Shown: positions 11,791 to 22,868, counted from the first letter of the stretch. The stretch is 64,000 nt of DNA from Omphiscola glabra (GCA_964017045.1 OZ024794.1:29421815-29485814), one strand, 5' to 3'. Numbers and translations: made by a program. Notes: generated by a model from the letters alone, not told the origin.

Positions 11791-12475
11791 TAAAACATTG
11801 TTTTACATAGCTCCCAATGTTAACGTATGCGTTGTTATACCTAGAAGACTTATGACGTGAAGAGCTGTTAGAGGTCGTGTGTATTTGATCTGTCCGTCCA
11901 AATCAGATACCCAGTCGTACGTTAACATAAAACATTGTTTTACATAGCTCCCAATGTTAACGTATGCGTTGTTATACCTAGAAGACTTATGACGTGAAGA
12001 GCTGTTAGAGGTCGTGTGTATTTGATCTGTCCGTCCAAATCAGATACCCAGTCGTACGTTAACATAAAACATTGTTTTACATAGCTCCCAATGTTAACGT
12101 ATGCGTTGTTATACCTAGAAGACTTATGACGTGAAGAGCTGTTAGAGGTCGTGTGTATTTGATCTGTCCGTCCAAATCAGATACCCAGTCGTACGTTAAC
12201 ATAAAACATTGTTTTACATAGCTCCCAATGTTAACGTATGCGTTGTTATACCTACAAGACTTATGACGTGAGGAGCTGTTAGAGGTCGTGTGTATTTGAT
12301 CTGTCCGTCCAAATCAGATACCCAGTCGTACGTTAACATAAAACATTGTTTTACGTAGCTCCCAATGTTAACGTATGCGTTGTTATACCTAGAAGACTTA
12401 TGACGTGAGGAGCTGTTAGAAGTCGTGTGTATTTGGATTTTTCCGTCCCAATCTGAAACCCAGTCGCGCGTTAAC
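11791..12475. repeat. 137-bp tandem repeat, 5 copies
   Basis: The word TAAAACATTG starts units at 11791, 11928, 12065, 12202 and 12339, an exact 137-bp period. The first three units are almost identical base for base. The fourth and fifth carry shared changes (GTGAGGAG for GTGAAGAG), and the last diverges at its end. This is the longest-period and most homogeneous array in the window, so it is probably the youngest. Confidence 0.97.
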
Positions 12476-12539
12476 ACCGTGTCATCTCGACCTCCCACTT
12501 TCCTAGTGGTTCCTCTTTCACCTCACAACATGTCAGACA

Positions 12540-12962
12540 CGTCCCTCCCACCCTCCCACATCCATCCGCCCACCCGCACTGTCCCGCAAACCATCCACCC
12601 GTACCCATCCACCCGTACTCATCCACACGCACCCATCCCTACGCACCCATCCACACGCACCCATCCCCACGCACCCATCCACATGCACCCATCCACACGC
12701 AACCATCCACCCGCACTCATCCACCCGCACCCATCCACACGCACCCACCCACACGCACCCACCCACACGCATTAACCCACGCACCAATCCACACGCACCC
12801 ACCCACACACACCAACCCACGCACCCATCCCCACGCACCCATCCACACCCCCCCCCCATTCACACCCACCCATTCAACCCACCCAGACGAACCCCCCCCC
12901 ATACAACTCCCTACCTTATACACTCACACATACACAAGCACACACACACACACACACACACC
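12540..12962. repeat. 12-bp (CACCCATCCACA)n-type array and (CA)n
   Basis: Irregular C- and A-rich units such as CACGCACCCATCCACACGCA run from about 12580 to 12850, then C runs, then a (CA)n tract at 12930-12962. The open frames on both strands here are repeat artefacts. Confidence 0.93.
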
Positions 12963-13444
12963 AGTAGGCCACAATGGAAAATAAAATAAATCAAATTCCC
13001 CCCCTACGGATTGATGCAGTGTAGAAATCGGGGCTGATGAAACCGCTGAAAGCGTTAGAGGCCACGCCCCGGAAGGACGCCTCATATCGCATTGATGGGG
13101 ATTAAAAGTGCGACGACTTCTCTGGTTCAAATAGGAGCGAGACATCTGCGATTGTGGCGGAGGCGATGTCTTCTTTCGTAAATCTGGTTGATTTAAATGT
13201 GTTTTGATTTTCATGGTTGGATAAAAAGGATCTTATTTCGTAAGGCTTGTTCAATGATTGTGTGTGCTTGTGGTTTTTTGAGACCGTGCGACACGTGCCT
13301 TTCCGACGTGATTGTGTCACGTGTCAGTATTTCATGATATAATGACATATGTTCTTTTCAGTGTCAGTGGCTTCGGAGTTTAAATTATTGGGTTGTTACA
13401 GGGACCAGTGAACAGTTGTAATGATGTTTTTTATTTTACATAAT
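12963..13444. other. Non-coding DNA
   Basis: Unique sequence of mixed composition between two arrays. Short open frames exist on the minus strand, but none has splice signals or composition that I would support. Confidence 0.45.
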
Positions 13445-14018
13445 GTCCTTACATTAAGTCCCTAGGTATACATAGTTCAGGATGTCCATACAGTTATTCC
13501 CTAGGTATACATAGTTGAGTGTGTCCTTACATGAAGTCCCTAGGTATACAAAGTTGATTGTGTCCTTACATTAAGTTCCTAGGTATACATAGTTGAGTGT
13601 GTCCTTACATTAAGTCCCTAGGTATACATAGTTGAGTGTGTCCTTACATTAAGTCCCTAGGTCAGTGGTTCTCAACCTTCCTAATGCCGCGACCCTTTAA
13701 TACAATTCCTCATGTTCCGGCGACCCCCAATCACAAACTTATTTTCATAGCTACTTCATAACTGTAGAGTATATGTGTTTTCCGATGGTCTTAGGCGACC
13801 CCTGGGAAAGGGTCGTTCGACTCCCAAAGGGGTCGCGACCCACAGGTTGAGAACCGCTGCCCTAGGTATACATAGTTGAGGATGTCATTACATTAAGTCC
13901 CTAGGTATACATAGTTGAGGCTGTCATTACATTAAGTCCCTAGGTATACATAGTTGAGGCTGTCATTACATTAAGTCCCTAGGTATACATAGTTGAGGCT
14001 GTCATTACATTAAGTCCC
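13445..14018. repeat. 39-bp minisatellite interrupted by a SPIN MITE
   Basis: Units carry CATTAAGTCCCTAGGTATAC followed by ATAGTTGAG and a variable word. Left of the insertion the variable word is mostly TGTGTCCTTA. Right of it, it becomes GATGTCATTA or GCTGTCATTA, so the two halves have evolved separately. The insertion at 13663-13859 splits one unit exactly at CCCTAGGT. Confidence 0.95.
13663..13859 (+). mobile_element. SPIN-type hAT MITE, copy 1, with perfect 8-bp TSD
   Basis: Starts CAGTGGTTCTCAACCTTCCT and ends CACAGGTTGAGAACCGCTG, the characteristic ends of SPIN (Space Invaders) non-autonomous elements. Internal SPIN landmarks are present: AATGCCGCGACCCTTTAATA, GCTACTTCATAACTGTA and GATGGTCTTAGGCGACCCCT. 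The flanking TSD is CCCTAGGT (13655-13662 and 13860-13867), which fits the nnnTAnnn target of the Buster branch of hAT. SPIN is known for horizontal transfer between distantly related animals, including vertebrates and a pond snail. Confidence 0.95.
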
Positions 14019-14459
14019 CATAAAGTTAACGCCTTCCTTAAATTATGTCCCTATAAATTCACGATGTTGTATCAATTGATCAACCAAGAGCAGCTGTGGC
14101 AGTAACCAGTGAAACCAATAGTCTCTAACACTTAAGTTTTATTATGACTTTATTGGGTGTTGCAGTCATTAAATCACTCGCTTTGAATCTGATGGAGTTA
14201 ACTCATTATCAAAATAGGTGAGTGAAGCTAACCTTTAAACAATCTAGTTCCTGTCTATAAGTTGACATTTAACAGGTCTATTTCGGTTGTGGTTTTAAAA
14301 TATCATCGACCCTGAAATATACTTATCCACCAACGGGAAGCAAAGAGCTAAAATGTATTCCACAGTAAATCTTAATGATATAGGAAATAAAATTTAGGTA
14401 CAGCAGCCATGAAAATCATTTTGTTTGCACAAGCTTTGTGTGACAGTGTCGCATGTAAC
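14019..14459. other. Non-coding DNA
   Basis: AT-rich unique sequence between two SPIN copies. No exon or RNA gene seen. Confidence 0.5.
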
Positions 14460-14467
14460 CTCTAGGC

Positions 14468-14617
14468 CAGTGGTTCTCAACCTTCATAATGCCGGGACCC
14501 TTTAATACTTACTTTATAACTGTAGAGTATATGTGTTTTTCGATGGTCTTAGGCGACCCTGTGAAAGGGTTGTTCGACCCCCAAAAGGGAACGCGACCCA
14601 CAGTTTAAGAATCACTG
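14468..14617 (+). mobile_element. SPIN-type hAT MITE, copy 2
   Basis: Starts CAGTGGTTCTCAACCTTCAT and ends with a decayed terminus AGTTTAAGAATCACTG. Internally it keeps ATAACTGTAGAGTATATGTG and GATGGTCTTAGGCGACCC but lacks about 47 bases of the left half found in copy 1. TSDs are CTCTAGGC (14460-14467) and CTCTGGGC (14618-14625), 7 of 8 matching. It is more diverged than copy 1. Confidence 0.92.
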
Positions 14618-14832
14618 CTCTGGGCTGATTAAAAAAAAGCTTTTTTAAAAAAAGCTCAATTTGTAATTAAAATTTAAAACAGCAAAAGTTAAGATTTGGG
14701 TGGGGGAGGTTTGGTGGAGTGGCGTATTGGGATGATTACCCACTCCCCTCGTCCCAAAATCAACCGCTGCCTTAAGTTATAATAGTTCTTTCACTGGTCG
14801 ACACTCACCTTAATAAAAGAATACAGACTCCT

Positions 14833-15565
14833 CTATTCGATACAATGCTATATTCTATACAATGCTATCTTCGTTACAATGTTACCTTCGTTACAATGTT
14901 ACCTTCGATACAATGCTACCTTCTATACAATGCTACATTCGATACAATGCTACCTTCGATACAATGGTATGCTATCTTCGATACAATGCTACCTTCGATA
15001 CAATGCTACATTCGATACAATGCTATATTCGATACAATGCTATCTTCGTTACAATGCTACCTTCGATACAATGCTACCTTCTAAACAATGCTACATTCGA
15101 TACAATGCTACCTTCGATAAAATGGTATGCTATCTTCGATACAATGCTACCTTCGATACAATGCTACATTTGATACAATGCTACCTTCGATACCATGCTA
15201 TGCTATCTTCGATACAATGCTAACTTCGACACAATGCTACATTCGATACAATGCCACATTCGATATAATGCTACCTTCGATATCATGCTACCTTCGATAC
15301 AATGCTACCTTCGATACCATGCTATGCTATCTTCGATACAATGCTACATTCGATACAATGCTACATTTGATACAATGCTACGTTCGATACAATGCTACAT
15401 TCGATACAATGCTACCTTCGATACCATGCTATGTTATCGTCGATACAATGCTACCTTCGATACAATGCTACATTCGATACCATGCTATGCTACATTCGAT
15501 ACAATGCTACATTCGATACAATGCTACCTTCAATACCATGCCACCTTCGTACAACGCTACCTTTG
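14833..15565. repeat. 17-bp minisatellite, about 43 copies
   Basis: The unit is ATACAATGCTACCTTCG with T/C/A variants (CTACATTCG, CTATCTTCG) and occasional 5-bp additions (ATGCTATGCTATC). Because 17 is not a multiple of 3, all forward frames cycle through the same 17-residue peptide, giving several overlapping spurious frames. Confidence 0.96.
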
Positions 15566-16396
15566 AGTGAACAAAGCACATAGGAATGACGCTAATTGCC
15601 CGTCTTTAGAGTACAATTTCCTGTTATACCACGGCAGACGTGATGGAGGGAAAGGTGAGTGTGTTGGATGGAGGGGGTGGAAGGTGAGTGTGTTGGATCG
15701 AGTGAAATGAAGCGGTTGGGGGGGGGAGGAGGTAGTCTATAAGCGTGTGGTTGGAAAAGGGTGGGGGGAGTGGTGAAAGCAACCCGAGATGTTCGTGACG
15801 ATTTGATTTTGTTTTCCAAACCCTCCTTTCAAACACCCTACATGTATGAAAGCCGGGGCACTGGTGACAGATATTGACCCTTTGTGTACTCCGGTAGGTC
15901 AAATGACCTTTTCTCAACACTTGAACTGGTAATGCTTTTCCATAATTTTTTTGGGTGGAAACTGAGGGTAGGGAGGGTGGGGGTATCTACAACGTTTTTG
16001 AAAAACGAAAAAAAAATTTGATCTCTTGCGAACACAGAATTCAGCCAAACATGGCATATGACTGTTACTTTAAAAAAAAACATTGTTTTTGGTCAACACT
16101 TTTTGGTTTAGTTTGCTTGAAGCTCGGAGAGGACAGAACTCATGAAGAACGTTTGGGGGAGTTAGTCTCCAAGTAATTGTGACTTCATGCCTGGTTGATC
16201 CACTTGTTCTAAAGTCTGAAATACTAATAGTGAAGAACTGCTTCCATCGCTGTTCCTCGGACAGAAAAAAGTTGTTCAGATTGTATTCATGATGTAAAAG
16301 AAACGATCATATATATTGAAATATAAAGCTGTCCCAATATCACGGTCACGTCAACAGCATCACAGTAAGATGAGGAAGTAGCACAGTAACACGGTC
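15566..16396. other. Non-coding DNA
   Basis: Mixed sequence with G-rich patches (15710-15775). The word CCTGGTTGATCC at 16191-16202 recalls the start of 18S rRNA but is isolated. No supported gene. Confidence 0.45.
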
Positions 16397-16655
16397 CCTA
16401 ATACGTAGTCCCAAATACACGGTCCCAAATACACGGTCCATGATACTTGGTTCCTAATCCACGGTCCCTGATACTTGGTCCTAAATAAATGGTCCCTAAT
16501 ACACTGTCCCTGATACTTGGTTCATAATCCACGGTCCCTGATACATGGTCCCTGATACTTGGTCCCTGATACTTGGTCCCAAATACACGGTCCCAAATAC
16601 ACGGTCCCTAATACACGGTCCCTGATACTTGGTCCCAAATACACAGTCCCTAATA
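16397..16655. repeat. 14-15 bp minisatellite
   Basis: Alternating units such as GGTCCCTGATACTT and GGTCCCAAATACAC. Order is irregular, giving a mosaic of two or three unit types. Confidence 0.93.
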
Positions 16656-16724
16656 CAGCGTCTCATTATGTCCGGAAAATCCATGATAATACATTAGATT
16701 ACATAAAAAACGATATTTTGTATC

Positions 16725-16920
16725 CATGGGAGCCCGCAGAAAATTTTCTAGGGGGGGGGGCCAAAATATTTTCTAGGGGGGGGGGCAAAATACTTTCTCT
16801 TTATTTTCTCTTTACTTTAATACTTTTTTTTGTCTATTTTTGTCCAAAGATTTTTTTAATCAATCAATCCAGGGGGTGGGGGCGAGTGCCCCACCTTGCC
16901 ACTACTTGCGGGCGCCCATG
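16725..16920. mobile_element. 8-bp-TSD MITE with CATGGG[A/C]GCCCGCA ends
   Basis: Begins CATGGGAGCCCGCAG and ends TGCGGGCGCCCATG, a 14-bp inverted repeat with one mismatch, and is flanked by perfect TTTGTATC duplications (16717-16724 and 16921-16928). It contains a doubled block AAAATTTTCTAGGGGGGG / AAATATTTTCTAGGGGGG. At 196 bp it is non-autonomous. The TSD length fits hAT, but the ends do not begin CAG, so the superfamily is inferred. Confidence 0.85.
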
Positions 16921-17189
16921 TTTGTATCGTAAGGAGAGTTTCCCATCTCGTGTATGTAATTTATCGCTACAATTTGGAGCAGTCCAGAGAAGACGTCGTT
17001 GCTTCTGTTCGTGCGATCTTGTTTGATCGATAGTTGAAATGTTTATTGGAGAGACGTGCTGTCTCAACAGCTGAATCGTGTAGAGGGCGAGAGGTGCAAT
17101 CTTAATTCCCCAAGACACTTGAAGTATTCGATCTGATTAGGAAGGCATGGTTAGGTAGTGAGCGCGTACAGTTTTAGACGGGGAGGGTG

Positions 17190-17512
17190 AGCTGATGCAC
17201 CCTTCCATCCCCACCCATCCCATAACCACTCACTGCGATCACCATCCCTCCGATCACCCCTCCTCCGATCACAACTCCTCCCAGCACCACTCATCCCATC
17301 ACCATCCCTCACATCACTATCACTCCTCCCATCACCTCACCTCCTATCATCACCACTCCCAACACGCATCCTCCCACCACCACTCCTCCCACCATCCCTC
17401 CTCCCATCACCACCCCTCCCGTGATCACCACTCCCACATCACCCATTCTCCCATTATCACTACTCCCATTATACCCTCCAGTCACCACGCTCCCAATCAC
17501 CACTACATCCAT
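17190..17512. repeat. 15-bp (CATCACCACTCCTCC)-type array
   Basis: C/A/T-rich degenerate units, e.g. CCCATCACCACTCCTCC, run through the interval. The His/Ser-rich frame is an artefact of the repeat. Confidence 0.9.
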
Positions 17513-17580
17513 CCTTTAACCTCTTGTTATGCCTCCCCTGGTACCTAAATATTTTGGTTTCAATAGAAATTACGCCATCG

Positions 17581-17800
17581 CACTGATGTCCTTACCTAAC
17601 CATTCTGAAACAGAAGGATCAGATCACCATCCCACTGATGCCCTTTCCTCACCATTCTGAAACAGAAGGATCAGATCACCATCCCACTGATGCCCTTTCC
17701 TCACCATTCTGAAACAGAAGGATCAGATCACCATCCCACTGATGCCCTTTCCTCACCATTCTGAAACAGAAGGATCAGATCACCATCCCACTGATGCCCA
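17581..17800. repeat. 52-bp tandem repeat, left block
   Basis: CACTGATG starts units at 17581, 17633, 17685, 17737 and 17789. Each carries CTCACCATTCTGAAACAGAA and GGATCAGATCACCATCC. Three of the four full units are near-identical. Confidence 0.95.
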
Positions 17801-18183
17801 CAGATTTGCTGGTACCGGTACTGTATATCAAAATACAATGAGCACAAAATTGTATGAGGAAATAAAAATCTCTACACACAACAAAGTATAATGACACATA
17901 GCATGCCTCGTAATCAAGGAAAGGAAAATCTCTCCCTCTCTATCGGTCAGCCCTTTTTATAGGCAGTTTCAGATGATCATTCTGGAAATGGAACACACAG
18001 TCTTACTGTTTCCCACATTTTCTAGATTGTTCTATCATGTTCCACAGAAACGGATGATAGTAAACAAAAGTATCATCAAAGGGATATTTTTTCTAGCCGC
18101 CCCAACACGGGACCGACTTGAAAGAGGTCATGCAAGTGGAAGGCGGGCAAAATGTGTCTCAAAATACGTCATCCCTTATAACA
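17801..18183. other. Insertion splitting the 52-bp array
   Basis: This non-repetitive stretch of about 380 bp separates two blocks of the same 52-bp repeat. It contains a possible TATA-like word (CTTTTTATAGGC at 17953-17964). I could not define inverted repeats, long terminal repeats or a clear TSD, so it may be an unrecognised mobile element or older sequence between two expansions. Confidence 0.4.
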
Positions 18184-18330
18184 CCATCCCAATGATGTCC
18201 TCTCCTCACCATTCTGAAACAGAAGAAGCATATCACCATCCCAATGATGTCCTCTCCTCACCATTCTGAAACAAAAGGACCATATCACCATCCCACTGAT
18301 GTCCTATCCTCACCATTCTGCATCAGAAGG
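18184..18330. repeat. 52-bp tandem repeat, right block
   Basis: Two to three units with CCAATGATGTCCTCTCCTCA and CCATTCTGAAAC continue the array at 17581-17800 with their own variants (CCAATGATGTCC, CATATCACC). Confidence 0.9.
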
Positions 18331-18664
18331 ACTGGATCAACACTCGAATCCTACAACTCAAACTCCCAAGTTTGAATGAAGTCTGCGCACAGGCGGTTGT
18401 TTTCCTCTCTATACACTTGCCCCTTGAGCACAGCCTTGTCAATCATTTAGCCAGCCGCCGGCAACCGTGTTATTGGATCGCAGTCATGTATATCGCTACA
18501 GGGGTCCTCACATTTTGCGGCAGTGAATTTACTATATACATTTATTTCTACCTGTACATCGTCACGGGATTTCTCACTTACGTAATGACCGACCTATAAC
18601 ATTTATTGGATATGAAAAAAACATTTATACAATCCATAAATCTACACGTGTGAAGTGCTACTTT
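18331..18664. other. Non-coding DNA
   Basis: Unique sequence leading to the transposon at 18665. An open frame of 75 codons here has no splice signals or recognisable motif. Confidence 0.45.
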
Positions 18665-20077
18665 GGGGTAGTCCATTCATTACGTCAACAATTTTTACGC
18701 AATATTTTGACCCCGCCCCCTTTTGTCATCAACTGTAAAACTTGCAATGACCCACCCTTAAGTAATTATGTCAAAATTTCCTAAACCCCCCCCCCAAAAA
18801 AAAAAGTAAATAAAAAATAATAATATAAATACATTTTACTTTGTGCTGATCTATTTTAATGACACAAAATTGTAGGAAAAAACATTTTATTACATCTTTA
18901 GCTTGTTAATCAACAAGTTAAAAAGCTTTTACAATGTAGAATCAAAGAAAAGTTGTTAAAGACTAAATATCATTGTTTGTTGAAGTGTAGATATGATTAT
19001 TGTCAGTAAAGCTGACAATTATAGTATAGTTTCTAGTTGCTATCGCCTTTCCATGGAGTAGCCAGGTGTTGCTCTATCGTAACAGCAGGCATAAGGGACA
19101 TCATTTGGGTGGGGCAGGGAGGAATCCCCCCCCCCCCTTTTTTTCAAGCCTGAATTTGATTTGCAGGTTTTTTAAAAATTGCTATTCACTGTGGCGCCTC
19201 CAGTAATAAACAACTTAACAAGCAGACCAAGGGCCCCACCCCTGAAAAACCCTGAAATGACGCCCCTGATGGGCATAGCCTATAGTAGCTGATTTATCAT
19301 TTTCATCTTGCGGAACTGATATACCAGACAAGTCAACATTCAGCACTTAAAATAGAAGCATTGTCGGTGTGACCACTAATTGCCATAAGCTCTCTCTATC
19401 TCCGTGCAGCTACTCGCATTGGTCGAATCCTTTTTTGTTGAGTAGCAGGTGGTAATTTCTTATGCTCAAGCGGACATTGTCGGTGCTGTTGTACATTTTG
19501 TTATAACTTGTGATGCAAAATATATATTCCAGATTTTGCAAATCCATTCAAGCAGCTATGTTATTATTGTTACTCACTTTACTTTCCCCTAATTCTCAAA
19601 ATGTCGTATTTCAACTCTATCAATATCAGTTATCTTGACTGCACATGACACTTGTCCTTGTTCAATACCTGCAAAATGGTCGCAAACATACCGCCCTAGT
19701 CATTTGCGACAAACAGAATCTACATGTGAAGAGAGGCCAACTTTTGAATTCTCTTGCACTAACGAAGTGTGCTAACATTCTGACCAGCCATCTACAGTGC
19801 ACAGACAGACACAGATTTTAAAAAAAACCTATATTGTTAAAAGCCAAAAATATATACGACTATTTGCACTCATTTACACTTATAAATTTTTAAAAATAAT
19901 GTAATAACCAGTTAATTTTTAAGATAAAAATTTTAGTAGAAAAAACCTGACTGTTGACGTCAACTAATATACCCCCCCCCCTTGTCAACAGCTGTCAAAC
20001 ATTTCTAAACCCCCTCCCCCCTTATTTTTTTACACCCCTCCCCCCTTATTTTGTTGTCATAATTAATGGACGCCCCC
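18665..20077 (+). mobile_element. DNA transposon family with GTCCATTAATTACGTCA ends, copy A
   Basis: The left end GGGGTAGTCCATTCATTACG and the reverse complement of the right end, GGGGGCGTCCATTAATTATG, form terminal inverted repeats. The interior matches copy B (41777-42693) in the opposite orientation, for example TTTACTTTGTGCTGATCTAT at 18837 and CTCACTTTACTTTCC at 19574. No open frame of useful length exists, so the copy is non-autonomous or dead. It is longer than copy B, partly because of a probable nested insertion at 19092-19275. The superfamily is not assigned. Confidence 0.8.
19092..19275. mobile_element. Probable nested MITE inside transposon copy A
   Basis: The left end CATAAGGGACATCATTTGGG and the reverse complement of the right end, CATCAGGGGCGTCATTTCAG, are similar. 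The word GGCATA occurs at both edges and may be a short duplication. It contains a C run at about 19127-19137 and GGGCCCCACCCCTGAAAAAC. The region is absent from copy B, but B lacks a wider segment here too, so the boundaries are approximate. Confidence 0.45.
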
Positions 20078-20130
20078 TTTATTGGGTTGGCACTAACTTT
20101 CTGTTTTGGAATGGCTTTAAAAAATATGTA

Positions 20131-20540
20131 TAATGAAGACACCAATTAGTATCAGACACACTTGTAGACACCAATTAGTATCAGACACACTTGTAGGCAC
20201 CAATTAGTATGAGACACACTTGTAGACACCAATTAGTATCATACACACTTGTAGACACCAATTAGTATCAGACACACTTGTAGACACCAATTAGTATCAG
20301 ACACACTTGTAGGCACCAATTAGTATCAGACACACTTGTAGACACCAATTAGTATCAGACACACTTGTAGACACCAATTAGTATCAGACACACTTGTAGA
20401 CACCAATTAGTATCAGACACACTTGTAGACACCAATTAGTACCAGACACACTTGTAGACACCAATTTGTACCAGACACACGTGTAGAAACCAGTTAGTAC
20501 CAGACACATTTGTTGACAGCAATTAGTACCAGTCACACAC
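20131..20540. repeat. 29-bp minisatellite, about 14 copies
   Basis: The unit carries GACACCAATTAGTATCAGAC then ACACTTGTA. Right-hand units change to AGTACCAG and become degenerate, so the array decays towards its right edge. Confidence 0.95.
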
Positions 20541-21404
20541 GTAGCTTTCTTTTCATTGGTTGAGGTAATGTGCCTCCATCTTTGCCATTTTTGTTCAGGG
20601 AGACCCTTTAACTTTGAATTGACATGTCCCCATATTAAAAACATCTGTGATGCTCAGCGATGTGCTGGAGCTGGTTTGGTTAGGTTCGAGTGAACCGGTT
20701 GTTATAATGTGAACCAGTTTATCGAGCCGGTTGTTGAAAAATGTCAAAAGAAAACCATTGGTAAAAAAAAAAATCAACAAAAACACAAATACATTTGAAG
20801 TTATTTTCTCTAACCGACAATTACCGAACGTGTTGTGGGTTGACCTGCAGCACAAAGCTGCTTTTGTTCGAAACAGTGTTTATAACAAGCAAATTCCAAG
20901 CCACACATTAGGAATGAGTTTCAAATGGAACGGGAAAAAACACAGCATAAGTTAACATCATTCTGATAAGACATCTTGTTGACGATAATGTATTTCTTTT
21001 AAATTGAAAGACACTTCCATATAGTGATCTAAAGTTACAAAACGTTTTAAATGCTCGGAAATTTGAGAACCACTGCTACAATTTATCTCACTATCTTCTA
21101 ATCGTCTATCACATATCTGGGACCGCTGTTAATAGGCTTCTGAATTTCTTCTAATGTTCTGTAATAGTAAACGATCACGAAATGAAGCTCTGAATTTTTC
21201 TGTCTGAGGATCACTGTTAAACGCATTATTTCCTCCGCTAATTTAGAATGAACACCGGAGTTGTGAATTAGCCCCGCGGGCTTAAATTAGCTCCGTTTTG
21301 GTGAAATCCATAAAATCGAACATCGATCTAGGTTACTTCTTAAGTAAGAGAGAACACTCGACCTGGTCCTGAAATATGCATGGCGTCATTGATTGCCAAG
21401 ATTG
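20541..21404. other. Non-coding DNA
   Basis: AT-rich, unique. A short open frame near 20731-20955 lies within A-rich sequence and shows no domain. Confidence 0.5.
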
Positions 21405-22295
21405 AAAGGTGAACGGTTCACATCTCATCCAAGTGAACTGTTCACATCTCATCCAAGTGAACGGTTCACTTCTCATCCAAGTGAACGGTTCACATCTCAT
21501 CCAAGTGAACGGTTCACATCTCATCCAAGTGAACGGTTCACTTCTCATCCAAGTGAACGGTTCACATCTCATCCAAGTGAACGGTTCACTTCTAATCCAA
21601 GTGAACGGTTCACTTCTCATCCAAGTGAACGGTTCACTTCTCATCCAAGTGAACGGTTCACTTCTCATCCAAGTGAACGGTTCACTTCTCATCCAAGTGA
21701 ACGGTTCACTTCTCATCCAAGTGAACGGTTCACATCTCATCCAAGTGAACGGTTCAATCTCATCCAAGTGAACGGTTCACTTCTCATCCAAGTGAACGGT
21801 TCACATCTCATCCAAGTGAACGGTTCACATCTCATCCAAGTGAACGGTTCACATCTCATCCAAGTGAACGGTTCAATCTCATCCAAGTGAACGGTTCACT
21901 TCTCATCCAAGTGAACGGTTCACATCTCATCCAAGTTAACGGTTCACTTCTCATCCAAGTGAACGGTTCACTTCTCATCGAAGTGAACGGTTCACATCTC
22001 ATCCAAGTGAACTGTTCACTTCTCATCCAAGTTAACGGTTCACTTCTCATCCAAGTTAACGGTTCACTTCTCATCCAAGTGAACGGTTCACTTCTCATCC
22101 AAGTGAACGGTTCACTTCTCATCCAAGTGAACGGTTCACATCTCATCCAAGTGAACTGTTCACTTCTCATCCAAGTTAACCGTTTGAACGGTTCACATCT
22201 CATCCAAGTCAACGGTTCACATCTCATCCAAGTGAACGGTTCACATCTCATCCAAGTGAACTGTTCACTTCTCATCCAAGTGAACCGTTTAATAT
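21405..22295. repeat. 24-bp minisatellite with a palindrome in every unit, about 37 copies
   Basis: The unit carries GTGAACGGTTCAC, an inverted repeat with one central base, followed by ATCTCATCCAA or TTCTCATCCAA. Two variants (CACATC and CACTTC) alternate irregularly. Since 24 is a multiple of 3, long frames stay open on both strands (for example repeats of FTWMRSEP on minus and VNGSHLIQ on plus). I regard these as artefacts. The regularly spaced palindromes could form hairpins. Confidence 0.97.
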
Positions 22296-22395
22296 GGATG
22301 TGAATAAATGAATACATATTTTATTTAAAACAACTAGATTTAAAAAACAACTTGATTGCACAGTTTTATAAATTGTGTTCTTGCGAAATCCCGCC

Positions 22396-22868
22396 ATAAA
22401 TAGGATTCTTACACCATATTATAGTCTTGGATTCTTACACCATATTATAGTCTAGGATTTTTACACCATATTATAGTCTTGGATTCTTACACCATATTAT
22501 AGTCTAGGATTCTTACACCATATTATAGTCTAGGATTCTTACACCATTTTATAGTCTAGGATTCTTACACCATATTATAGTCTAGGATTCTTACACCATA
22601 TTATAGTCTAGGATTCTTACACCATATTATAGTCTAGGATTCTTACACCATATTTAAGTCTAGGATTCTTACAACATATTATAGTCTAGGATTCTTACAC
22701 CATATTATAGTCTAGGATTCTTACACCATATTATAGTCTAGGATTCTTACACCATATTATAGTCTAGGATTCTTACACCATATTATAGTCTAGGATTCTT
22801 ACACCATATTATAGTCTAGGATTCTTACACCATATTATAGTCTAGGATTCTTACACCATATTATAGTC
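22396..22868. repeat. 26-bp minisatellite, about 18 copies
   Basis: The unit carries GATTCTTACACCATATTATA then GTCTAG. It is highly homogeneous, with single variants (GTCTTGG, CATTTTATA, CATATTTAAG). Confidence 0.97.

Noticed and set aside
16191..16202. CCTGGTTGATCC resembling the 5' end of 18S rRNA
   Set aside because: Only 12 bases match. The downstream sequence has nothing of 18S.
21405..22295. Heat-shock element array (GAAnnTTC)
   Set aside because: The spacing here is GAA-3-TTC, not the 2-base spacing of heat-shock elements.
21333..22317. Repetitive FTWMRSEP / VNGSHLIQ proteins
   Set aside because: The period is a multiple of 3 and frames are open on both strands. There is no start context, signal or flanking exon.
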